Assembly (NCBI RefSeq): GCF_035277725.1
Contig: NZ_DATEJY010000153.1
Span: 12,266-76,265, forward strand
Reading direction: 5' to 3'
Source: Dyella_B sp035277725
Lineage (GTDB): Bacteria > Pseudomonadota > Gammaproteobacteria > Xanthomonadales > Rhodanobacteraceae
DNA: 64,000 nucleotides
Position 1 is the stretch's first letter, and every line of letters starts with the position of its first letter. The notes beneath the pieces were generated by a model. That model ran no database searches. It was not told the DNA's origin and saw only the letters and a list, made by a program, of their open reading frames with translations. This document shows positions 41,518 through 50,051 of this stretch, piece by piece. The translations under genes were made by a program, and so were the position numbers.

Positions 41518-41826
41518 ATGCTGGACGGGTTCCTGGCGCTTTATATCTTCATGCTGGCCGCATTCACGGGCTACGAAATCATCGCGCGGGTGCCGGTGAT
41601 CCTGCACACGCCGTTGATGTCCGGCTCCAATTTCATACACGGCATTGTGCTGGTTGGCGCCATGATAGCGCTAGGTCATGCGCATACATCGTTTGAACTT
41701 GCGATCGGGTTTGTCGGTGTACTACTGGGTGCCGGCAATGCGGCGGGTGGTTACGTGGTCACCGAACGCATGCTGGAGATGTTCAAGACCAGCAAGCCTG
41801 CTCCCGGCAGCAAGGAGGCCAAGTGA
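41518..41826 (+). CDS. pntAB: NAD(P) transhydrogenase subunit alpha part 2
   Basis: 102 aa from MLDGFLALYIFMLAAFTGYE; GGGGGAAA lies upstream. Three membrane helices with the conserved HTPLMSGSNFIHGIVLVGAM segment. It forms part of the proton channel with PntB and overlaps pntB by 1 nt (TGATG). Confidence 0.95.
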   Translation: MLDGFLALYIFMLAAFTGYEIIARVPVILHTPLMSGSNFIHGIVLVGAMIALGHAHTSFELAIGFVGVLLGAGNAAGGYVVTERMLEMFKTSKPAPGSKEAK

Positions 41827-43289
41827 TGGCCTGGCTGCAAACACTGATTGATGCCTGCTATTTCATTGCTGCCCTTCTTTTCATTCTCGGTCTGAAACGC
41901 ATGAGTTCGCCGCGCACGGCGCGCGGCGGCATCGTGTGGGCCGGCTTCGGCATGCTGTTGGCGGTGGTGGCGACCTTGCTGCTGCCGGATATGCAGAACC
42001 GCGGATTGATCATCGCCGCCGTGCTGATTGGCGTATCCGCCGCGTGGTGGTCCGGGCGGCGGGTGGCGATGACGGCCATGCCGCAGATGGTGGCGCTCTA
42101 CAACGGCATGGGCGGTGGCGCAGCGGCGGCGATCGGTGCGGCGGAACTGGTCAGTCATGCGCAAAATGTTGCGATCGTGGCGCCCAACACGTTTCCACTG
42201 ATGCCGGAAAGCTGGTCGGCGCTGCACGGCGCCACCGCGGTTGCACCTTTGAGCCCGGTGGCGCTGGCTCTGGGCGTGCTGGGTGCGCTGATCGGTTCGG
42301 TGAGTTTTTCCGGCTCGCTGATCGCGTTCGCCAAGCTGCAAGGTTGGCTGGATAAGCGCTTCGTCTTTCCCGGCCAGCAGGTGGTGAACTTGCTGGTGCT
42401 GGCGGGTGCGGTGGTGATCGGCGTGATGCTGGCCATGGGGCATCTCACCATCGCGTTGGTGTGCGCGTTCTTCGTGCTGGCATTGCTGTTCGGCCTGCTG
42501 ATGACGCTGCCGATCGGTGGCGCGGACATGCCGGTGGTGATTTCGCTCTACAACGCCTTTACCGGCCTGGCCGTGGCGTTCGAAGGCTATGTGCTGCAGA
42601 ACGAGGCGATGATCATTGCCGGCATGGTGGTCGGCGCCGCCGGCACCTTGCTGACGCAGCTGATGGCGAAGGCGATGAACCGTTCGATCGGCAACGTGCT
42701 GTTCGGCAGTTTCGGTGCGGTGGCGGGCGGTGAAGCGCAGGCCATCAGCGGTAGCCAGAAGCCGATCGAAGCGGCCGATGCGGCAGTGATGATGGCCTAT
42801 GCGGAACGCGTGGTGATCGTGCCCGGCTACGGCATGGCTGTCGCGCAGGCGCAGCACAAGGTTTGGGAATTTGCGCAGCAGCTGATCGCGCGCGGCGTGA
42901 AGGTGAAATTCGCCATCCATCCAGTGGCCGGCCGCATGCCTGGGCACATGAATGTGCTGCTCGCCGAAGCGGGCGTGCCGTACGACCTGATCGTCGACAT
43001 GGAAGACATCAATCCGGAATTTCCCGTCACGGACGTCGCCTTGGTGATCGGCGCGAACGACGTGGTCAATCCGATGGCGAAGACCGATCCATCTTCACCG
43101 ATCTACGGCATGCCGATTCTCGACGTGGCAGATGCGAAGCAAGTGATCGTGGTGAAGCGCGGCAAAGGTACCGGATTCGCTGGCATCGAGAACGCATTGT
43201 TCTATGCCGACAATGCGCGAATGCTGTACGGCGATGGGCAAGCGGCAGCCGGCCAACTGGTGACGGAGCTGAAAACGCTGGACGGCTAA
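41826..43289 (+). CDS. pntB: NAD(P) transhydrogenase subunit beta
   Basis: 487 aa. The ATG follows AGGAGG at 7 nt and overlaps the pntAB stop. About eight membrane helices fill the first 280 residues (with MPQMVALYNGMGGGAAA near 80), then the NADP(H)-binding domain with VPGYGMAVAQAQ near 335 and DVALVIGANDVVNP near 400. It couples hydride transfer from NADH to NADP+ with proton entry. Confidence 0.97.
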   Translation: MAWLQTLIDACYFIAALLFILGLKRMSSPRTARGGIVWAGFGMLLAVVATLLLPDMQNRGLIIAAVLIGVSAAWWSGRRVAMTAMPQMVALYNGMGGGAAAAIGAAELVSHAQNVAIVAPNTFPLMPESWSALHGATAVAPLSPVALALGVLGALIGSVSFSGSLIAFAKLQGWLDKRFVFPGQQVVNLLVLAGAVVIGVMLAMGHLTIALVCAFFVLALLFGLLMTLPIGGADMPVVISLYNAFTGLAVAFEGYVLQNEAMIIAGMVVGAAGTLLTQLMAKAMNRSIGNVLFGSFGAVAGGEAQAISGSQKPIEAADAAVMMAYAERVVIVPGYGMAVAQAQHKVWEFAQQLIARGVKVKFAIHPVAGRMPGHMNVLLAEAGVPYDLIVDMEDINPEFPVTDVALVIGANDVVNPMAKTDPSSPIYGMPILDVADAKQVIVVKRGKGTGFAGIENALFYADNARMLYGDGQAAAGQLVTELKTLDG

Positions 43290-43300
43290 ACGCTGCGTGG

Positions 43301-43323
43301 GCTGGGATTTCATCCCAGCCTAC
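43301..43323. repeat. Single arm of a GTAG-type REP
   Basis: GCTGGGATTTCATCCCAGCC followed by TAC, between convergent pntB and a membrane-protein gene. Confidence 0.78.
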
Positions 43324-43327
43324 AAAG

Positions 43328-43771
43328 TCAGCCTGCTTTGCTTGGCCTGGTAGCGGGCATACGCGTAGCCGTCGCCGCAGCCACCACAATGCCGGCCAGG
43401 CTCCACACGATATCCATCTTGCTGACGGTAAACCGCGTGAAGTCCCATAGCATCGAAAAACCCGCGGTGCGTGCTGCGTCAAGCAGGCCGTAATCGGTCA
43501 TCGCGGAAATATTGACTGTGGTGATCAACACGCGGACGTAGATGCTTGCTATCGCGGTAGCGAGTGCCGCCAACAGCGCGGCATTCCATGTTTTGCCGTG
43601 CACCCATTGCCGGATCGCGATGCCCAGCAGCCAGCCTGCCGGTATGGCGAGCCAAGGCAGCGGGCGATGCAGGTACACGGTGGGCAGCAACCACACGGCG
43701 CCAGCTGCCAGACCCAGCATCACCGCACAACACACGGCGAAGCATTCGCCGACGATCTGGCGCACGGTCAT
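43328..43771 (-). CDS. Hypothetical membrane protein, 147 aa
   Basis: Four hydrophobic segments, at about residues 8-30, 38-52, 62-82 and 118-136, with a basic C-terminus (RMPATRPSKAG). No family recognised. The gene is convergent with pntB and has no operon partner. Confidence 0.7.
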   Translation of the reverse strand: MTVRQIVGECFAVCCAVMLGLAAGAVWLLPTVYLHRPLPWLAIPAGWLLGIAIRQWVHGKTWNAALLAALATAIASIYVRVLITTVNISAMTDYGLLDAARTAGFSMLWDFTRFTVSKMDIVWSLAGIVVAAATATRMPATRPSKAG

Positions 43772-43985
43772 GGGCGGTCACTACGGATGATGGGGAACAA
43801 GGTCACGCCGGTCCTGCTGCGGAGCAAAGCGGGCATCTTAGCGTGACTGGGCCAAAATCACCCCGCCGTCCCTTGAGATTGGGCTGATCCAGCCTGATGT
43901 GAAGGACAGGCCCTACCGGAGGCCGGCATAATAGAGGGCCGGATGGCCGCTAGGCGGCTTTCGTCAATGATCTTCAAGAGACGGC

Positions 43986-44543
43986 ATGAGCGGTTTCAGT
44001 CTTAGCAGCGAGCCCTTCACCCTGGAACGGGATTGCAACGCAGTCATGGTGCCCCAGGGCGAGAACGTGGTGCTGCCGGCCGGCCAGGTGGGCTACATCA
44101 CGCAGGCGCTGGGTGGCAGTTTCACCGTGTACGTGGAAGGCAACCTGTTCCGCATCGCGGGCAACGACGCCGATGCGCTGGGCAAGGAACCGCCGCCGCC
44201 GCTGCAATTGCCGGACGACGCCACCGATGCCGACGTGGAAGCGCTGGTGTGGCAGCAACTGCGCACCGTGTTCGATCCGGAAATTCCGATCAATGTGGTG
44301 GAACTTGGCCTGGTCTACGACGTAAGCCTGGAAACCACCGCACCCGAAGAGCGCAAGGTGTACGTGAAGATGACGCTTACCGCGCCGGGCTGCGGCATGG
44401 GCGACGTGCTGATCGACGATGCGCGCACCAAGCTGGAATTGGTTCCGACGATCAAGGAAGCGGACGTCGACCTGGTGTTCGACCCGCCGTGGAATCACTC
44501 GATGATGTCGGAAGTGGCGAAGCTCGAAACCGGCATGCTTTGA
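43986..44543 (+). CDS. sufT: Putative Fe-S cluster assembly protein SufT
   Basis: 185 aa. An N-terminal domain of about 75 residues (SufT-specific, with VMVPQGENVVLPAGQVGYI) precedes a MIP18/DUF59 domain: LRTVFDPEIPINVVELGLVY near 90-109 and MTLTAPGCGMGDVLIDDA near 128-145 with the conserved cysteine. SufT helps maturation of [4Fe-4S] proteins. No suf operon lies beside it. Confidence 0.94.
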   Translation: MSGFSLSSEPFTLERDCNAVMVPQGENVVLPAGQVGYITQALGGSFTVYVEGNLFRIAGNDADALGKEPPPPLQLPDDATDADVEALVWQQLRTVFDPEIPINVVELGLVYDVSLETTAPEERKVYVKMTLTAPGCGMGDVLIDDARTKLELVPTIKEADVDLVFDPPWNHSMMSEVAKLETGML

Positions 44544-44670
44544 TGTTTGCCGCGCCCGCGCCCGCAATGGCACAAACTTAGGCAATCGCCAGGACGACGG
44601 GCGGTTGCTCGCGGCGATGCGCTCCCTCCCCTGCGGCAGTAAGGGAGGTTGGGGTGGGGTTGCTTGGGCT

Positions 44671-44754
44671 TTAGCGGCCGAACAGGGTTTCATTCTCGCC
44701 TGCCAAAGCGTGCCGGTCAGCGATGAACTGACGGTTGATTACGACCGGCAGTAG
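44671..44754 (+). pseudogene. Fragment of a [2Fe-2S] ferredoxin C-terminus
   Basis: One frame reads LAAEQGFILACQSVPVSDEL and then TVDYDRQ stop. The GFILACQSVP segment matches the last cluster ligand region of plant-type [2Fe-2S] ferredoxin domains. The first three cysteines are absent; upstream lies a G/C palindromic stretch. It appears to be the relic of a ferredoxin or flavohemoprotein-reductase gene. Confidence 0.65.
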
Positions 44755-44760
44755 CAGGTG

Positions 44761-45252
44761 TCAGTTGCGCACTTCCTCGAAACGGTTCGCATCGCGGTTC
44801 TTGCGCACCTTGGCCGGATCCCACACGCGACCGTTCATGGCGATGTAGACGCCATCGGGCAGCGTCTGCACGGCTGCAACCGCGCAACCGATGTTGAATA
44901 CGGCATCCGAGCCCTGGAAGCGTGCCGGATTCAATGCGCCGGTGAGCACGATCACCTTGCCCTTGATCGATGCCAGCTCTTGCGCGGTTTCCACCATCGT
45001 GTCGGTGCCGTGCGTGACCAGCACGTGGCGGTTCGGCTGCGCTTCGATGGCGGAGCGGATCAACGCGCGGTCTTCTTGCGTGATATGCAGGCTGTCCTTG
45101 CGCAGGATCGGGATCACGTCGAACTGGAACGCCACGCCGAGCTGGCTGAGGATCTCCCCGATCTGCGGCGCGCCGATCTTGTAGTCCGACTTATCGTCGA
45201 AGTAGATCTTGTCGATGGTGCCGCCGGTGGTGACGATGGTCAGATGCTGCAT
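44761..45252 (-). CDS. Asparaginase-domain protein, N-terminal domain only
   Basis: 163 aa from MQHLTIVTTGGTIDKIYFDD. The first catalytic motif TTGGTID (residues 8-14) and the second VLVTHGTDTMVETAQ (about 78-92) are both intact, but the protein ends where the C-terminal domain of a 330-aa L-asparaginase would begin. Such single-domain forms occur in many proteobacteria. Activity on asparagine is unproven. Confidence 0.87.
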   Translation of the reverse strand: MQHLTIVTTGGTIDKIYFDDKSDYKIGAPQIGEILSQLGVAFQFDVIPILRKDSLHITQEDRALIRSAIEAQPNRHVLVTHGTDTMVETAQELASIKGKVIVLTGALNPARFQGSDAVFNIGCAVAAVQTLPDGVYIAMNGRVWDPAKVRKNRDANRFEEVRN

Positions 45253-45300
45253 GATCGGAGTGCCGCAAAAGGAGTAGCTGCGCATTCTAGCCGTAGGCGC

Positions 45301-46944
45301 TCATTCCAGCAGCAGGCGGGTATCTTCCCCGTCGATATCGGAAAGACGCAGCAGGCCATGGCCCAGGAAACGGCGCAGCGCCGCGGCCGGGCGTTTGTCG
45401 CCGTGTGCAGAGCACCAGGCATCCTGGCGCGCCAGCAGGGCCGCTGCCGTGCAGCGTGCCAGGGTGATGGCGACGCCGCGTGCCCCGGCTTCCAGCGTGG
45501 GGCGATCGATCTTCTTGCTGTCCATGTGCATGGCAGCGGCATCCAGTGCCGCGTGCACGGTGAACGTCGCTTGCGTGTTGTGCGCAGGCCGCAGCCATTG
45601 ACCGATCAGCTTGCGCAACGCGGTGAAGCTGTCGTGATTGCCCAGCGCGCGCAGGCTGTCCAGCGACAGCACATTGGTGGTGCCTTCCCAGATGGCGTAC
45701 ACCTGCGCGTCGCGCAGCAGTTGCGGCAGGCCGGTGTCTTCGATGTAGCCGGCGCCGCCGAAACATTCCAGCGCTTCCGAACAAAGATTCACCGCCATCT
45801 TGCCGGTCCACAATTTGACCAAGGGTGTAAGCAGGCGCAGCGAATCGGCCTCCTGCGGCGTGGCGATGCCTTGTTCCACGCGGCCAAGCAGATGCGCTAC
45901 TTCGAACGCGAGTGCAAAGGCACCTTCGAATTCAGCCTGCATGTCGGCGAGCGTCTGCGCGTGCAAGGGCTGTTGCTGCAATGGACGTCCAAATGCCTGT
46001 CGCCGCCGTGCGTAGTCGCGCGCAAGGCTGATCGCGCGCGCCATGCTGGCGACGGCACCGATCGCATTCCACGTACGCGTGATGTTGAGCATGGGGGCGA
46101 CCTGGCGTACACCGTGCGCGAGATCGCCCACCGGCCATGCAGGCAAACCGTCGAGGTGGATTTCCGCGGTGGGCAGTTCATGCGTGCCGAGTTTGTCCTT
46201 CAGGCGATCGATGACCAGTTCCAGTTTGCGATCCTGGCCGTTCATCGTTTCCACGTAGAACAACGCCAAGGCCGCCGCACCGCCGTCGGCGCCTTCAGGG
46301 CGGGCGAGCGCCAAGGCCGCTTCGCCGATGACGGCGGAACTGAACCATTTGCGGCCATGCAGGCGCCATTGGCCCTCGGCATCCTGCCTTGCCACGGTTT
46401 CGGTGTGGCTGACGTCGGAGCCGCCGGTGTTTTCCGTCATCCATTGCCCGGAGAGCCAGAACTGGCTGGCGTCGCGGCTTAAAAAATGCGGCAAGGCGCG
46501 CTCGATCAGCGCCTGGTTGCCGGATGCCTTCAAGGCGGTGGCGGCGCCGTCGGTCATGGCCAGCGGGCAGGTGTAGAACTCGCTGGCGACGTGATAGAGG
46601 TAGGCGCGCGCAAACTCTTCCAGGCGCGCGAATTCGTGCGGCTCATGCCCGGAAGCGAGGATGGCATGGCGCGTAGTGAGCTCGGGGCCTTCGAGCCATG
46701 CGGTGGTCAATTCGACGCGATCGACACGGCGGCCCCACGCATCCCACTGGGTCAGGACCGGTTTGCGACGTGCGCTGCGGTTGTTGCGTTCGAAAGCCAG
46801 CAGCGCGTAATCGCCAAGCGCGTCCAGATCGGCATCGAGTGCGGCGCGTCGATCTTTCGGCAGCACGCGATCGAGCAGGGCGGTCAGCAGGCGGTCGCTG
46901 CGATAGGGATGCGCCAGTTGCGGGGCGTCTTGCAGAAATCCCAT
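45301..46944 (-). CDS. AidB-like acyl-CoA dehydrogenase
   Basis: 547 aa, close to E. coli AidB (541). Acyl-CoA dehydrogenase landmarks: WMTENTGGSDVSHTET near residue 168, FSSAVIGEAALALARP near 205, and the YIEDTGLPQLLRDAQVYAIW segment near 400-419 with WEGTTNVLSLD. AidB is part of the adaptive response to alkylation and binds DNA. Its placement beside the asparaginase-like gene has no evident meaning. Confidence 0.92.
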   Translation of the reverse strand: MGFLQDAPQLAHPYRSDRLLTALLDRVLPKDRRAALDADLDALGDYALLAFERNNRSARRKPVLTQWDAWGRRVDRVELTTAWLEGPELTTRHAILASGHEPHEFARLEEFARAYLYHVASEFYTCPLAMTDGAATALKASGNQALIERALPHFLSRDASQFWLSGQWMTENTGGSDVSHTETVARQDAEGQWRLHGRKWFSSAVIGEAALALARPEGADGGAAALALFYVETMNGQDRKLELVIDRLKDKLGTHELPTAEIHLDGLPAWPVGDLAHGVRQVAPMLNITRTWNAIGAVASMARAISLARDYARRRQAFGRPLQQQPLHAQTLADMQAEFEGAFALAFEVAHLLGRVEQGIATPQEADSLRLLTPLVKLWTGKMAVNLCSEALECFGGAGYIEDTGLPQLLRDAQVYAIWEGTTNVLSLDSLRALGNHDSFTALRKLIGQWLRPAHNTQATFTVHAALDAAAMHMDSKKIDRPTLEAGARGVAITLARCTAAALLARQDAWCSAHGDKRPAAALRRFLGHGLLRLSDIDGEDTRLLLE

Positions 46945-46996
46945 GGTGGTTACCTCGGCAAGTCTGCGCTTAACCTACCAAATCCCGATCCTGCCC

Positions 46997-47069
46997 GTAG
47001 GTTGGGGTGCAAACCCCAACATCGCCATGTTGGTGGGGCCACGGTGTTGGGGTTCGCACCCCAACCTAC
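46997..47069. repeat. GTAG-type REP palindrome (first copy of duplicated pair)
   Basis: Arms GTAGGTTGGGGTGCAAACCC and GGGGTTCGCACCCCAACCTAC (last 20 shown in part). Nearly identical to the element at 47214, including the spacer ATCGCCATGTTGGTGGGGCC. Confidence 0.88.
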
Positions 47070-47080
47070 CTTTTCATCCC

Positions 47081-47210
47081 AGCCTGCGTTTGTGTTTTTA
47101 CTCCCGCGCCAAGTGCGCCAATCAGCACGAAGGCAAGCAGCACTCCCCGCAATGCGGGCATGCGTTCCTGCGCCGAACTCCAGCTTTCGGCAATGCCGTG
47201 GCAGAAGTAG
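47081..47210 (-). pseudogene. Duplicated 3' end of the DUF2069 gene
   Basis: Repeats the 3' end (about 43 codons) of the neighbouring DUF2069 gene (CHGIAESWSSAQERMPAL through LIGALGAGVK) with several substitutions. No start or upstream half. It lies between two copies of the same GTAG palindrome, so palindrome and gene end were duplicated together (unit about 216 bp). Confidence 0.9.
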
Positions 47211-47213
47211 TGC

Positions 47214-47286
47214 GTAGGTTGGGGTGCAAACCCCAACATCGCCATGTTGGTGGGGCCAAGGTGTTGGGGTTCGCATCCCAACCTGC
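47214..47286. repeat. GTAG-type REP palindrome (second copy of duplicated pair)
   Basis: Arms GTAGGTTGGGGTGCAAACCC and GGGGTTCGCATCCCAACCTG. It directly follows the intact DUF2069 gene on its 3' side. Confidence 0.88.
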
Positions 47287-47289
47287 TTT

Positions 47290-47628
47290 TTACCCCAGCC
47301 TGCGTTTGCGTTTTACGCCCGCGCCAAGTGCACCAATCAGCACGAAGGCAAGCAGCACTTCCAGCAATGCGGGCATGCGTTCCTGCGCCGAACTCCAGCT
47401 TTCGGTAATGCCATGGCAGAAGTAGAACAGGCTGAGTATCCCCACCCACAGCAAGGCACGCCGCATGTTGCCGATGGCCAGGAATGGCAGCAGCAGCGGA
47501 ACCACGGCGATGGCGAGCGCCAGCCATACCGGCATGTGTTGCGGCGGAAACAGCCATGCATACCACGCGCACTGGAGCAGGATCAGCGCGCCCCACGCCA
47601 CAACGCCGATGCGCAGGTTGAGGCTCAT
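47290..47628 (-). CDS. DUF2069 membrane protein
   Basis: 112 aa with four membrane helices (about 8-26, 32-48, 54-72, 88-104). The loop FYFCHGITESWSSAQERMPA is the DUF2069 signature. Function unknown. The start overlaps the wrbA stop by 4 nt, so it is the second gene of a wrbA-DUF2069 operon, an arrangement I believe is common in Xanthomonadales. Confidence 0.9.
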   Translation of the reverse strand: MSLNLRIGVVAWGALILLQCAWYAWLFPPQHMPVWLALAIAVVPLLLPFLAIGNMRRALLWVGILSLFYFCHGITESWSSAQERMPALLEVLLAFVLIGALGAGVKRKRRLG

Positions 47629-48227
47629 GCCTCAGCGGCCAGCTTGCGTGCGGCATCCGCCAGCCGACGGCCGAGTGCGCGCGCGAGTTCACGCTCATGC
47701 TCGCTGATGCTGTTGTCGCCCTTGGGTCCTGCCACGTGGCTGGCGCCATACGGTGTGCCGCCGCTCAGCGTATGGGTGAGCGCCGGTTCGGTGTAGGGGA
47801 GGCCCAGCAGCAGCATGCCGTGATGGAGCAAGGGCAGCGCCATGCTCAGCAAGGTGGATTCCTGACCGCCATGCATGGTGCTGGTGGCGGTGAACACGGC
47901 TGCCGGCTTGCCGACCAGTGCGCCGCTGGCCCATTCGGCACCGGTGCTGTCCAGAAAGTGCTTCAGCGGCGCGGCCATATTGCCGAAGCGGGTCGGGCTG
48001 CCCAGCGCCAGGCCCACGCATTCATGCAGATCCTGCCTGACGACGTACGGCGCGCCTTCTTCAGGCTCTGGCGGCTGGGCGACCTCGGTCACGGGAGCCA
48101 CCGGCGGTACCTGGCGCAGGCGTGCGCGCATGCCGGGAATTTCCTCTACGCCCCGCGCGATCAGTCGCGCCAACTGGGCGGTGTGGCCGTTGCGGCTGTA
48201 ATACAGGACCAGGATGTCATTGCTCAT
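47625..48227 (-). CDS. wrbA: NAD(P)H:quinone oxidoreductase, WrbA family
   Basis: 200 aa. Flavodoxin fold with the FMN phosphate loop YYSRNGHTAQLARLIARGVE at residues 9-28, GSPTRFGNMAAPLKHFLD near 76, and FTATSTMHGGQESTLLSM near 111. Reduces quinones with two electrons, protecting from redox cycling. Confidence 0.96.
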   Translation of the reverse strand: MSNDILVLYYSRNGHTAQLARLIARGVEEIPGMRARLRQVPPVAPVTEVAQPPEPEEGAPYVVRQDLHECVGLALGSPTRFGNMAAPLKHFLDSTGAEWASGALVGKPAAVFTATSTMHGGQESTLLSMALPLLHHGMLLLGLPYTEPALTHTLSGGTPYGASHVAGPKGDNSISEHERELARALGRRLADAARKLAAEA

Positions 48228-48296
48228 CAGTTTGGGCGCAGGAACAGGATGGGGTAGTGTACGGGCGAGCTATAGGGATGTTGAGCAGCTGCGCGT

Positions 48297-49583
48297 ATGA
48301 ATCTGCGTTTTGACCGCCACCGCACCACGACGTTGGGCCACTTTCTGTGGCGTCGCTTTCTCGACGACAAGTGCTTCGAGACGGCGGGTGCGCTGTCTTA
48401 CACCACCTTGGTTTCGTTGGTGCCGCTGACCGTGGCGGTGCTGGCCATGTTCGCGGCGTTTCCGATGTTCGAGGAAGCGCGCGATACCTTGATCAATTTC
48501 GTCTTCAGCAATTTCGTGCCGGCAGCCGGCGAAACGGTGCAGAAGACGCTGCTGGCTTTTGCCTCCAACGCCAGCCAGCTCACCGGCATCAGTATTCTGG
48601 TGATGCTGTTCAGTGCGGTGTCGATGATGATCAGCATCGAAGATCGCCTGAACCGCATCTGGAAGGTGCGCCAGCACCGCCCGTGGGGGCCGCGGCTGCT
48701 GCTGTATTGGGCGGCGTTGACGCTTGGACCGATCCTGGTCGTGGGAGGCATCGCCATCACTTCTTACGTCGCCGCCGTGCCGATGTTGCGCAATGCGGGC
48801 GATCAACTTGGCATCGGGCAGGAGCTGCTGAAGGCGTTGCCGTTCGTGGTGACCTTTCTTACGTTGTGGTTGTTGTACACCACGGTTCCCAACCGACGCG
48901 TCAACAAAAAGCACACCGCCATCGGCGCGATGCTCGGCGCAGTATTGTTTGAGGCGGCGCGCTGGATCTTTACGAATTATGTGCGTAACGCACACAACTA
49001 TCAGCAGATCTACGGCGCGTTGGCGATCATTCCGTTGCTGCTGTTGTGGATTTATTTGTCGTGGGTGATCGTGATTCTGTGCGCGTCAGTCACCGCCGCG
49101 ATCTCCGCGTTCGAATACCAGAAGCCGTGTGATGCCATGCCGGAAGGTTCGGAATTCCTCGGGTTGTTGGTGGTATTGCGCCATTTCGTCGATGCGCAGC
49201 GCGCCGGGCGCTTCGTCGACCCCATTACCATTCGCGAAGCGGAGCCTTGCCTGCGCAGCGAAGCGATCGCGACTTATTTCGACGATTTGCAGCGCGCACA
49301 CCTGATTCACCGCGGCGAATCGGGTGGCTGGTCATTGGTGCGCAGCCTGGATAGCACCGATCTGCTGCACGTCTATCGGCATAGTGGCTATCGCCTGCCG
49401 CTGAATCCGGCTGAACAGGCCGCCGCCTCGGGCATCAAATTGCCGCCGGAATTATTGTCGCTGCTCACGCGGCTGGCGCATTCGCTGGACACGACACTCG
49501 GCACTCGTCTGGACAAGGTTTACCCTGTCTCCCCTCAGGCGCCTTCGCGGCCGGTCACCCACACGCAGGAATCGGAAACATGA
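48297..49583 (+). CDS. YihY/BrkB family membrane protein
   Basis: 428 aa. Six membrane helices in the YihY pattern, with ETAGALSYTTLVSLVPLTVA near residues 25-44 and the conserved GAMLGAVLFEAARWIF near 205. The C-terminal 120 residues form a soluble winged-helix-like extension seen in the longer members. The older name ribonuclease BN is a misassignment. It overlaps the TlpA-like gene by 4 nt. Confidence 0.93.
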   Translation: MNLRFDRHRTTTLGHFLWRRFLDDKCFETAGALSYTTLVSLVPLTVAVLAMFAAFPMFEEARDTLINFVFSNFVPAAGETVQKTLLAFASNASQLTGISILVMLFSAVSMMISIEDRLNRIWKVRQHRPWGPRLLLYWAALTLGPILVVGGIAITSYVAAVPMLRNAGDQLGIGQELLKALPFVVTFLTLWLLYTTVPNRRVNKKHTAIGAMLGAVLFEAARWIFTNYVRNAHNYQQIYGALAIIPLLLLWIYLSWVIVILCASVTAAISAFEYQKPCDAMPEGSEFLGLLVVLRHFVDAQRAGRFVDPITIREAEPCLRSEAIATYFDDLQRAHLIHRGESGGWSLVRSLDSTDLLHVYRHSGYRLPLNPAEQAAASGIKLPPELLSLLTRLAHSLDTTLGTRLDKVYPVSPQAPSRPVTHTQESET

Positions 49584-50047
49584 AGTGGTTTGCATCATCG
49601 TTGTTGCTGGCAGCCGTCTTGCTGGCCGCACCTGTCCACGCCGCCATGCCGGCACAGCCCTCGATCAAAGTGACGACATTGGATGGCAAGCCCTACGATC
49701 TGGCGGCCGAGCGAGGCCATTGGGTAATCGTGAATTTCTGGGCGACCTGGTGCGTGCCGTGCATCAAGGAATTGCCGGACATCTCGCAGTTCGTAAAGAC
49801 GCATCCGAATGTGCGCGCGATCGGCATTGCGTATGACGATACCGATCCGTCCGACATTCGCGCTTTTCTCGACAAGCATCCGGTGAGCTTTCCGGTGGCG
49901 CAGGTGACCATGGATAAACCGTTGAAGGATTTCGACGAACCACTCGGCCTGCCGACCACTTATCTGATTGCACCGGATGGCAAGGTGGCCAAGCATTTCA
50001 CGGGACCGGTGACGTCTGCCTTGCTGAGCGCGGCGATTGGGAAATGA
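49580..50047 (+). CDS. TlpA-like periplasmic thioredoxin
   Basis: 155 aa. Signal peptide to about residue 22 (ending VHAAMP). Thioredoxin fold with the WATWCVPCIKE active site near residues 54-64 and a cis-Pro in LGLPTTYLIAPDG near 126. Probably reduces periplasmic disulfides, in cytochrome c maturation or similar. Middle gene of the yihY-tlpA-acyP operon. Confidence 0.92.
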   Translation: MKWFASSLLLAAVLLAAPVHAAMPAQPSIKVTTLDGKPYDLAAERGHWVIVNFWATWCVPCIKELPDISQFVKTHPNVRAIGIAYDDTDPSDIRAFLDKHPVSFPVAQVTMDKPLKDFDEPLGLPTTYLIAPDGKVAKHFTGPVTSALLSAAIGK

Positions 50048-50051
50048 CCGC

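Noticed and set aside
44758..46482. 574-codon open frame on the plus strand
   Set aside because: Antisense to the AidB-like and asparaginase-like genes; composition is that of a GC-rich shadow frame and no domain is visible.
46997..47286. Closely spaced near-identical palindromes resembling a CRISPR array
   Set aside because: Only two units, each internally palindromic, with a gene fragment as the spacer; this is a REP-linked tandem duplication.
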